From Sipunculus nudus (Eukaryota; Annelida; Sipuncula; Golfingiida; Sipunculidae): a stretch of DNA of 64,000 bases. Where the stretch lies: the NCBI GenBank assembly GCA_026874595.1, contig CM049314.1, positions 65,570,800 through 65,634,799 of the forward strand, in the 5' to 3' direction. Below are positions 23,369-33,700 of this stretch, piece by piece (position 1 is the first letter of the stretch; every line of letters starts with the position of its first letter). Made by a program: the position numbers and the translations under genes. The notes beneath the pieces are model-generated. The model worked only from the letters and a program-made list of their open reading frames with translations, had not been told where the DNA came from and did not search any database.

Positions 23369-24120
23369 GGATGTTTTACACGGCCGCTTATGCGGTGGTC
23401 GGCTACTACTTTGATAAGAGGCGCACTTTGGCGACGAGGTAGTATGTTCGGGTATAGGCCCCGGGCTCGCAGTATTTCCTCCGCTGCTAGACTTCCTGTT
23501 CAACCGTTACTCATGGAGAGGGGCGTTGCTGTTACTAGGGGCGTTGTTCTAAACATATGTGAGGCAGGGGCGTTGTTATGCCCTTTTAAACAGGGAAACC
23601 ATACAGGCAAGGATGAACTAGTTGAAATACGGCCGTATACCACAAATGTTAGAACCGTAACCAAAGCAGAAGCATATTATTTTCTCAATGCTACAATTTC
23701 GTTTTGTCGGAGCCGCCATTTCATGAATCTCTTTTCATCTAACCCTCTTTGCCGTGGATAAGTGGCTATCATTTGCCGAAGCCGGTTTTTTGACAGTTAT
23801 TACCGGTATTACCATGGTTACAGGCCGATTCCTCATACCACTCATATCTCAACGTTATCTTTCAGCGACCTCTGGACATAATTAGGTTGTTAACTTGTAA
23901 CTGCGGTAGTAAGTACTACTTTGTCTTTTTGGGTAAGCTCAACAGTTGGTGCAGGATTTTTGGCTTTGATGTTTGGACTGTGTGGATTAGTATAGACATC
24001 ATTCTATTCCCAACTGATAGTATAGTTTATAGGATTTGAATATTTGAATACAGTGTTCGGGATAAACATGTTCTGGGATGGAAGTGTTACAGTTCCGCCT
24101 GCAATAGGAGAGTGTAGTTC
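23369..24120 (+). pseudogene. SLC16-like large exon remnant
   Basis: Begins after GTCGGCGCAG. The first frame reads TAAYAVVGYYFDKRRTLAT and then hits TAG. A second frame resumes GLAVFPPLLDFLFNRYSW and RGALLLLGALF, then stops. A third gives LNICEAGALLCPFKQ and the hydrophilic loop. Later frames give DKWLSFAEAGFLTVITGI and GFEYLNTVFGINMFWDG. At least four frame changes. Its higher GC than the neighbouring sequence agrees with former coding sequence. Confidence 0.8.
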
Positions 24121-25440
24121 GTAAATGTTCCATTACAGGTAATCGTAACAAGACGTAATCATAACTAGATGTAATTGTAACGAGACCAGAAACTTCCGGC
24201 TGCCTCACAAATTTAATATGAAGAAGGAAAGACACGGAAAACCCAACCCCCTCTCCAGCACCATCCGAGATAGACAAGCTTGGTTAAAAATGAACCTTCC
24301 TTTTGGTAATTTGTAATGTGGTTCTAAGCAAGCCTGACAACCCAACACTATTTCACCCAAAGTCTTCTTATAAGTTTCAATTTGACATATTAGTTGCGCA
24401 TTAGTAGTAAACATATACTCATTTTAACTTGGGTTTAAATACCTTAATTTTAACACAACATTTGATTTTTTGCGATTGTCGGGATTAATGACCGATAAAC
24501 TAAATATCACGCAAAAGTAAATATCTGTTAATATGGTTAATCTTCTAGATTTTCTTTAATATGTTATATGGCTCAAGAACAAACATCAAGGTCATCGACT
24601 AGCAAGAAGTAAATGCTGCAATTCTTTATTTTAATATTACAAGAAGGAAGGTTTGGTATACTTCTTGTACCAATTGCTGCTTGTTGGAAATTTTCGCTTT
24701 CTAAAGTCAATATTTGTTTCTGTAGGAGCCCTCGTCGACACCTTGGTGTGTATGTCTACAGCTTCTACGTGTCAGGCAAGTAAAGACTCTGCGAACGTAA
24801 GGTTAAGCCTACGTGAACTCTGTAACTCACATTTATAACTTGCATTGACGAAAATTATTAACAACTGCTAAAATACAACTCCAAGTATGATTTACAGTAT
24901 TTGCATTCTGTCTCAAGTAAAACTATGCACATAAACATATTTTAAACAACATAATTTAAGCACAATCTTTTTAGAAAAATTTAAATTCTGTTGTTAAAAT
25001 ATGTTAATGTGCATAGATTTACTTTAGATTATTACTTTATTTGTTATTTCTTACAGTTTCATATTAAACTGGCTTTTTATAAGCCAATGCTTATTCGAGT
25101 AAAGTTATACCTGTGTGATGAAACCACCTATGGGACTAGCCAGTATTGGTCTCAATTCACAGGTGGTCTTCTTAGACACATAGGTAATAACTAATGTGAA
25201 TGCGTTCGGTTTACACATGGTGGTCTTAATAGACTGTCGGTCTTAATAGACAGATGATCTTACATACGGGTTCCACTGTAATTGATTCAGGCTCACCATC
25301 CGCTTCGTTAAATATGCTTCTACTGTGTATTATTCTTAATTGTCAAAATGATTTCAATAGATATAAAATACCAAACTGAGAGTAGTTTGCTGGATGATGA
25401 TCTAGTTTCTTGTTATGAAAATTTTGCTTCTGTATTGCAG

Positions 25441-25551
25441 TCAGTTCTGCTTCTATGGCCGTCTGTCGTCCTGCTCGTCCCGATGCCGATCATGAAAAGA
25501 CGAATAAAGAGGAAAAAAGCTAAAAATCCTTTTAAAGATTGTTATTATTAA
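25441..25551 (+). pseudogene. Candidate SLC16-like C-terminal exon
   Basis: TGTATTGCAG acceptor, then LLLWPSVVLLVPMP (end of a last TM helix) and a basic tail MKRRIKRKKAKNPF before TAA. An AATAAA lies 166 bp downstream (25717-25722). Placement as the last MCT exon rests on order, orientation and the hydrophobic-then-basic pattern only. Confidence 0.45.
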
Positions 25552-26094
25552 AAGTCCCATATCAAAGACTGCCGTGAGCTTGGTACGAAGAATTATCTGT
25601 ATTTTATATAATATTGTATCTTGTTATTTTCATTTTTAAGTAAACAAATTAAATTTGGTAATATTGTAAATTGCCTAATAGCGATGCAAAATTTAAGCAA
25701 TTTGCCATTTCTGTTGAATAAAAGAAAATTAAACAAGATTGTTTTCTCATAATCAGTTGCCATTTGATCATTTTACTGTTGCTTTAAACAGCACTGCAGA
25801 ATTGTTTCATAGGTCCTCTTATTTTAAAGACAGCAGCTAAAAACAGCCAAATTGCTTCAGGTTTTGTTTTAAAGAGATGCGATACATAAGGCCTCAAATA
25901 AGAGACAACACCGGTGATACTTTCATAATATTTATGTTCGATATTGTGATACCGAGTCCTCAATATAAAGGCGGCTGTAATATTAAAAGTATTTATTGTA
26001 AAGACATCTGTGGTCTGTAAAACTCCCCTTAGAGACCATTTCAAGACGTTTGTTCTCATTTCTGAAAAAAAATACCAAACTGTAACACGTGTCC

Positions 26095-26265
26095 TCAAGG
26101 CAGCGTTGATGCCTCAGTGTGCTCACATTAAAGGCAGTAGTGATTTCTCAGTGCTAACATTAAAGGCAGCTGTGATTCCTCAGTGCTCATATTAAAGGCA
26201 GCTGTGATTTCTCCGTGCTTACATTAAAGGCAGTTGTGATTCTTAACTCTTCACATTAAGCCAAC
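26095..26265. repeat. Minisatellite, about 32-34 bp unit
   Basis: Four to five units of the form 'cattaaaggcagctgtgattcctcagtgctcat'. Units differ at one to four positions. Confidence 0.8.
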
Positions 26266-26779
26266 AGTTCCAAAACAGTTTTAATCAGTGAGGCCTCGTA
26301 TATCTTTATGACTTTATGATGTGCACTTCAGGAATAATAATCAAATACCATATCGGTTGTTTTTATCAAAGAAAAGTCCTTTTGTATATTATTGGGTTAT
26401 GAATAAACATATACTTTATTTTGTCAACCGGCTCCTTCTTTGTTTTTCACTTACACACATGCACGCATATTACATTGTAAAACTGAATGAGGGTCACTGA
26501 CTTGAATGAAACATGCCAAAATATAAGGCATGGAATAGATAAAAAAAGCCAAGACGAAAAACGCGAGATAATGATAGATTTTAGAGGTGGGATCAAATGT
26601 GAAGGTACGCATTTAAAAATAAATGTTAACAGCGAATGTTAACAAGTGACCCAGGGGTCATGACGCTCAGCTGACCAGGAAGACATTGACAAAAGTAATT
26701 TTATCATCTGAATGTCAAATTTGAATGAAATACTTTTTCCAAACTTGACCTTTTGTATAAAATTATCCAATATTCATTG

Positions 26780-28880
26780 GGGTACTATGGAGCTCTGTAG
26801 CATGAAGGATATGGGTAACAGACACCTATTTTCAAGGTTTACAAGATGACTTTTCAGGGGTCTCCCAGCATGTCAAAAAATAAAATTCTAGGTCCAGTTA
26901 TTATGATTTGTGCCCTGTTAATAGATGATCAAATGTTTATTTTGGGGGGTATTTCAAAGCCGCATAGGATGAAGGATATGGGTAACAGAGATGTAATTTC
27001 AGGTGCACAAGGAGACTTTTCAGGGGCCTCCCAGCATATCAAGAAAGGAGATTCTAGGTCAAGTCATTATAATTTGTGCTCTGTTAACAGATGACCAAAT
27101 CTTTATTCTCGGAGCCATAGCATGAAGGATATGGGTAACATAGACCTAATTTCAGATTTCCAAAGAGACTTTCCAAAGGCCTCCCTGCATGTCAAGAAAG
27201 AAGATTCTAGGTCCATTCATTATGATTTGTGCCCTGTTAATATATGACCAAATCTTTATTCTGGGGGGTACTTCAGAGCCCCATAGCTCACAGAATAAGG
27301 GTAACAGGGACCTTATTTCGGGTTTCCATGTAGACCTTTTATGGGCTTCCCTGGAGGTGAGGACAGAAGATTCTAGGTCCAGTCATTATGATTTGTGCCC
27401 TGTTTACAGATGACCAAATGTTTAAAGATCACAAAAGTAGAGAAAAAAAATCGTAAAAAATAAAAAAAAATATAGCTGGCGCCACCAATCTTCAGAAATT
27501 AATGAAACACTCCATGATCAGTATCCATGCAAAGAATCATGGTGATTAATGCATTAGGTGTTCAGATACTTGAGCTTTTGTATTAAATTTTGCATTATTC
27601 TGGGGGGTACTTCAGAACCCCATAGCTCAAAGAATATAGGTCACAGTGAACTCATTTCAGGTTTACAAGGAGAATTTCCATAGACCTCCCAGGATGTCAG
27701 GTAAGAAGATTCCAGGTCTAGCGGTTACGATTTGTGCCCTGTTAACAGACAGACGCCTGGATGGCCGGACGGACGACGGACAAAAGGTGATCCCTATAGC
27801 TCAGATGACTTTCAGTCAGCTGAGCTAAAAATTGAAAAAATACAGGTGGCGCCACCAGAATGCAGAAACTGATGAAACATTTCATGATCAATATCCATGC
27901 AAAGAATCATAGTGATCAATATAATAATTGTTCAGATACTTGAGCTTTTGTATCAAATTTTCCATTATTCTGGGGGGTATTTCGGAGCCCCATAGCTCAG
28001 AGGTTATGGGTAACAGAGACCTAATTTCAAGTTTTTAGGGGAAACTTTTCATGGGCCTCTCAGCATTTCAAGAGAGAAGATTCTAGGTCCAGTTGTTACG
28101 ATTTGTGCCATGTTAACAGATGACCGCATCTTATGAGGTCTCAAATATAGAGAAAAAAATTCGTAAAAAATAAAAAAAAATACTGGTGGCGTCACCATAC
28201 TGCAGAAACTGATGACACATTCCATGATCAATATCCATGCAAAGAATCATGGTGATCACTGCAATAGTTGTTTAGATACTTGAGCTTTTGTATCAAATTT
28301 TCCATTATTCTGGGGGGTACTTCGGAGCCCCATAGCTCAAAGGTTATGGGTAACAGAGACCTAATTTCAGGTTTCCAAAGAGACTTTTTATGGGGCTCCC
28401 TGCATGTCAAGAGAGAAGATTCTAGGTGCAGTCGTTACGATTTGTGCCCTGTTAACAGATGGCCGCATCTTAAGAGGTCTCAAAAATAGAGAAAAATATT
28501 GGTAAAAATTGAAAAAAATACAGATGGCGCCACCAGTCTGCAGAAACTGATGAAACACTCCATGATCAATATCCATGCAAAAAATCATGCTGATCAATGC
28601 ATTAGTTGTTCAGATACTTGAGCTGTTGTATCAAATTTTCCATTATTCTGGGGGGTACTTCGGAACCCCATAGCTCGAAGAATATAGGTCACAGTGACCT
28701 AATTTCAGGTTTACAAGGAGAATTTCCATAGGCCTCCCAGGATGCCAAGAAAGAAGATTCCAGTTCTAGCGGTTACGATTTGTGCCCTGTTAACGGACAG
28801 ACGCCCGGACGGCCGGACGGACGACGGACAAAAGGTGATCCCTATAGCTCAGATGACTTACAGTCAGCTGAGCTAAAAAA
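26780..28880 (+). repeat. Large tandem-core element, palindromic GACGG-rich end
   Basis: Two nested tandem patterns. At 26780-27430 four units of about 160 bp carry 'ggggggtacttcagagcccc', 'gggtaacagagacctaattt' and 'gaagattctaggtccag'. From 27475 to 28800, units of about 340-370 bp add a 'ggtggcgccacca...atgatcaatatccatgcaaag' segment. Two copies of the terminal motif (27745-27830 and 28790-28876) read CGGACGGACGACGGACAAAA, then AGCTCAGATGACTTTCAGTC and AGCTGAGCT, a near-perfect palindrome. The double terminus suggests two elements head to tail or an internal duplication. Confidence 0.75.
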
Positions 28881-28989
28881 TCAAATGCAAATGTGTAAAA
28901 TATCAAACGCAAATGCTTTGATAGTTTTGATAATTAAACGTCCCATACACTTTCATGTACAACTGCAAATACAGGATAAAAATTAGATC

Positions 28990-29225
28990 TATATGTAAAT
29001 ATAAATGCGTTTATTTTAAATGCTAACGATTTTTTTAATATTTACCCTAGCTTGAGATTTACACGAACTAGCCTTCATGTGTCCTTGTGTTCCAAGCGTA
29101 ATTGTGCCTGTCTATCGGTTCGTTTTAATATATGAGGGCAAAGCACTTTCACAACAACAGAACATTTATAATGAGCGCAATATGTACTTGCTGTTTACGG
29201 TGATATTTCTTTGAGATGTGCATAG
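28990..29225. other. Left flank of block B, nothing recognised
   Basis: Lies between the tandem-core element and the first base with a counterpart in copy A. No gene or repeat is recognised. Confidence 0.4.
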
Positions 29226-30584
29226 AGTAGTCGCATGTTTCATTTATTTCAGAAAAAAGATGTAATGGCCAATAAGAAAGAAGCCGACATAAGTTACCCA
29301 CTAATTACAAGTTGTGTACGCATACAATACAAACACAGTTGTGAAAGGTAACACCAGCTTTTTTTATTCCCAATTTGGGGATCTGGTCCTCAGAGCTGCC
29401 TAATCACGCGACTGCTCTCGTACTAGCTTACTGATAGTGCTTAGGGACATGGTCTTCTACCGCACAGAGCTGGTTTGTGAATCTTTGTCCTTCATAGAAT
29501 GGGCGAAGTAAGGGTTTTTCTCTTTATCTTAGCTTGGTTAAAGTCTCTTTTTATTAAACAGCCCTTCCTTTGTTTTATTCTTATCAGAGCCCTGTGGGTT
29601 GTCATATATATTTTGAACAAACCAGCATCAATAGGGATTTAAAATAATAACCTCTAAATTTGCAAATATTTTCACCAGAGAGCACAGTCTGACAGAACAG
29701 AAAAGTAACCAGATCGAGAAGGATTTTACCGAGCCCAACTCTGTTGTAACTGAAAAACAGTATTCTTAATTATTTTATTTAAAATATGGCCACCATTTCA
29801 TGGGTATGTAAAAATCTTAACATATGAATGGCTGTTTTGAAATGTACAGAGAGAAAAAATAGAGCATTTGCACCAACAATCTTGCTTTAGTTATTTAGAA
29901 TAAGAAAATGGGTTAAGATACCTCGTAACAATAAACTCCAGGCAATTGGGCCGTCGCTGTTTCAAATATTGCCCGACCCGCTCCATTTTAAAGTACCGGC
30001 CCGATATTAAGGTACTTAATTTTTACTTCTAATTATAATAATTAGACTAAGAAAATATAGCGCTTGTACAATTTTGTACCGTCTTTCAGACAACTTTGCC
30101 TTAAATTCCATTTAAGTTGCTATCATAAACGCTTTGATATATTTGTTTAATAACCCATAACCAAGGCTTTAAGATTTCTTGCCGTTAAAGCATTACACAG
30201 CAGTAATTTGTCTCACCAATCCCAACAGAGCATTTCTGATAACCTTGTTATATCCAGCCGATGATTACACACTGACCTGCGCAAAGGTAATAAGAGTTAG
30301 AACCAAACTTACACTACTACGAACTCTTACCCGTTTATCTTGACATGTTCATGTCTGGAATTTTTTTTATGCAAATTAACGAAGATTATTTCCCCGGGCT
30401 TTACGTTACAAGCAAAAGACCTTTAAGAAAGTCTCACGCTAAATTTAATCTCATCCTTTCTTTGGCAGGTGCTTTTATATAAAAAGTGGCAACGATTAAC
30501 AGCTTAGTTATGAACTATAAATGTTCTCGTTTCAGAGGATCTCTGAGGCCAAATTGTGTGACACCCACATTAATATTTGATCAC

Positions 30585-30749
30585 TCATATAATGTCCACA
30601 TAATCATGAGCTATGCCTTTTTCAGCTGATTTGTGGCTTCCTTTTTCCTGATTTATAAAATAGGTGTCGCCACCTGTCATTCCCTCTTCGTAGCTGTCAC
30701 TCCTTCGTTGTTCTGTTGGAACCCGTGCTTTCCTTGCTGCCTTCTTCAT
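30585..30749 (-). CDS. B1 cytoplasmic-tail exon
   Basis: TTTAAG acceptor, then ATGAAGAAGGCAGC in phase 0, 54 residues to TGA. The tail has three tyrosines: SDSYEEG, GDTYFINQ and the near-terminal AHDYVDII. The last is a Y-x-x-I pattern of the kind SH2 domains can bind, close to but not a strict ITIM. The paralogous tails of A2/B2 also place a Y-x-x-hydrophobic site near the C-terminus. Confidence 0.7.
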   Translation of the reverse strand: MKKAARKARVPTEQRRSDSYEEGMTGGDTYFINQEKGSHKSAEKGIAHDYVDII

Positions 30750-33700
30750 CTTAAATACTACAAAAATGAGGACGCTTTCGGCATTTGTAAAGGAGAAACG
30801 GTAAACTTTTAAGTGCTACCTTTATTTAATATAACCTATTTTGATTTTGAAAAACCTAACATTTGATAAATTATCGATATTTTCCAAGTTGTTTAAAACA
30901 AGCATACCTAATTTCATGTATCAAAATAAGCAAAAACCAAACGTTTAATAATTCTGCTATTAAGGTTAAAATGTTTAAAGCTTATTATCCGTAATATCTT
31001 TATCATTGTGTGATCTAGCTCTTTTGTGTCACGTTTCAGCATAATAAGTTTGTTTTTTCAGTTCGAAACAATATGATATATCGCATAATTTAACGATAAT
31101 CGGCGAATAATATATTAAGACTAAACGTGATCAGATTCTCCAAAAAACATGAGATATGTTTTTATGTGTTTGGTATGATAAATAGATATAATAAGTTACC
31201 TTCCTTTGAAGAAATTTGTCTTTTCTGGTACCTTAATAGTTTAAATGATATAGAAAATATCAAATATATACATATTATATATATTTATATATTATAATTT
31301 ATTCACTGTATATGTAATATTAAATATACTATATATTTATATAATTATTTCATTATATATCTTTCAAACAAATATGAATTTTAAACTATGTGGTATTTTG
31401 TGGAGCTTGTAAATGTAAACGTTTTGTTTGATAGTCTTTTATCATGAACGATGTCAGTCTCATCCGACTTCACATTTTGCTTCATGGTATTTCACTCGTG
31501 TAGATTTATTAGCTCAGCTGACTGAAAGTCATCTGAGCTGTAGAGATCATTCTTTGTCCGTCCGTCTCCGTCTGTCTGTTCGTATGTACAAATCGTAACC
31601 GCTGGAACTAGCAACTCCCATTGAAGTTCATAAAAAAATCTCCTGAGAAACCGGAAATTAGGTCACTGTGACATATATCCTCCCAGCTAAAGGGCTCGAA
31701 AATACACCCTAAACAAATTAAAATTTGATACAAAGCTCCAGTATCTCAATAACTAATATATTAATTGCTATGATTCTTTCCATGCAAATTAATCATGGAG
31801 TGTTTCATTAATGCCAGAGATGCCAGAGAGTTGGCACCAAGTGTATTTTTTTCTATTTTTTTTACGCATTGTTTTCTCTAGTTTTGAGACCTTCAAATGA
31901 AGCAGTCCGGCCGAATAAAGATAACAAAACATATACATTAGACCTAGGAACTTTAAATTGTACATCCTGGAAGTCCTAGGCCTACCTCCTTGGACACCCA
32001 ACATTAGTCATGGTGACCTGTATTCTGCTTCCGCAAACATGATTTTGAACACCCTGAGAGTCAGACAGGGCACCAATTGTGTTCATTTGGCCTACAATCC
32101 TCTAATGAGACATTCAGGGAAGTCCTGGAAAAATGTCATTAGAAACATGAAATTTTATCATCGTGACCTATTTTCTGCGAGCTGTAGGGGAAAAAAGTAC
32201 TTGAGCAACCTAAAAGTTAGATGAGCTCATTTGGTAACTCTTAGGTTTAGAATCTTCTAACGCAATATCCAAGGATATTCTGGGCAATTTTCAAAGCGCT
32301 TAAAAGGGGATATGATGACCTTTATTCTGCGTGTTTCGGACGAAACATGACTTTGAGTATCCTGACAGTTTGTAAGGGCACACATTGTACCGGTAGAACT
32401 AAAAACCTCTTATTATACGTCCACGTAGGTCCTAGGCGATTTTCCTCAGAACCCTGAAATTAGGTTATAATGAACTATATTCTGCGAGCTACTGGTCCCA
32501 AACATGACTTTACCACCCAGAGAATTAGACGTGGAATAACTTTTATCCATTTTGCCTACAATCTTCTAATGTAACGTTCAGGGAGGTCCTGGGTAAATGT
32601 CTTTCTTAATATAAAGGGAAGTCATTGTAATGTCTCATTTGACATCCAAAATAAGGCCCATTGATCAAGGTTCCTTAACAACTATTTTTCACCAGATAAT
32701 AACATCAATAATTAATACGTGCTCCACCTGTATATATTTCAAATTTACCTAAGTGTTAGGACCAATTGGTCACTTGTTTCAAATCCTTAAGGAACCTAAA
32801 ACCTAAGCAGCCATAAAAGGTGCTAGGGACTCGTTGTTTCTAAGACGTCGATGACCCGTAACCATTCACTTCTGACCAGGAGTCTTAGCCAGGAGAGCGA
32901 TCTCAAGTGTACTGGAGCCCACAACACTGCGGTCGCAAGTACAGCGCCTAATCATTACGTCACCACACTCTGATACCTCTTAAATTATACCTGTAGGGGT
33001 GGTTTTGCTTGAAGGGACGAGTTAATGCAACATGTGTTAAGCGACAGAAGTTCATTGCAGGGGATAAGAAGTCCAGATTCGCAGTTTGAAATATCTCTTG
33101 CATGTGGTGGGCTTTGGGCATTTATGTTCCTTTATGGGAAAATTCACAGCCTATGCTTCCTTCAGGTTATTACTGTAGTAGTATTAGGTGCGTTGCGGGA
33201 TAGCTTGCCATTGGGTACTCGCTTCTATTTGTTAGTATACAAAAGTCCCTTTCCGTACATGTCTACATATACTATAACATATACCGTTGATCTAAGACGG
33301 AGTTAAAAGTGCTAGTGTTGTATCGCTATAACATGTCTTTCAGATAATGAAAGGTACCGTGGTGCTCAGCCCACCATCTTCGATATTTCTTTCCAGGTAA
33401 GGCGATGAGGCACCGCTAACATTTTTGCTGAAGGTTTATAATAATTTTGGCATTGACTTCTACAGGGTCTTGAGGACCAGAACTCAGTTTTGAGAATTAA
33501 CAACCGTATTCGTCTGAGGTGCAGGCCCGAGCTTGATTTGTATTAACCCGCCAGATTGAAGCAACTGTGGAAAGCAGTGAGGGCCTCGTTGGTCAAGCAC
33601 TTGAGATTTTTTTATAAAATAACTTGTTTTGTACATGTAACATTCATGTTGTCACGCGACCAAGGAAAAGGCCATCTGCTTAGCCTGCTTCACTGAAATA

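Larger units (their letters stand above)
21908..25551 (+). pseudogene. Monocarboxylate transporter-like (SLC16) pseudogene
   Basis: Four plus-strand blocks match consecutive parts of a 12-TM MCT (SLC16) protein of the plasma membrane, which carries monocarboxylates with protons. Block 1, 21908-22047: SGPYFGAGLVGVVLKETFG, SLAVTSLSGALFGSLTMLIG. Block 2, 22277-22372: RAALFSAGLVVTSYSP, GYGMLSG. Block 3, 23369 to about 24120: TAAYAVVGYYFDKRRTLAT, FPPLLDFLFNRYSWRGALL, LNICEAGALLCPF, FLTVITGITMVTGRFL, IGFEYLNTVFGINMF. Block 4, about 25441-25551: a hydrophobic stretch then PIMKRRIKRKKAK and a stop. The YYFDKRR..AT and YSWRGALLLLG patterns are diagnostic of the family. Block 3 has several frameshifts and stops, so no full protein can be made. 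The N-terminal first TM segment was not found. Confidence 0.8.

Noticed and set aside
23159-23761. 200-residue open frame on the plus strand as one protein
   Set aside because: It runs through intron and a frameshifted exon. The SLC16-like signal moves between all three frames, so this frame is only partly real.
26780-28880. CRISPR-like array
   Set aside because: Units are long, diverged and lack unique spacers, and the genome is clearly animal. This is a tandem-core repeat.
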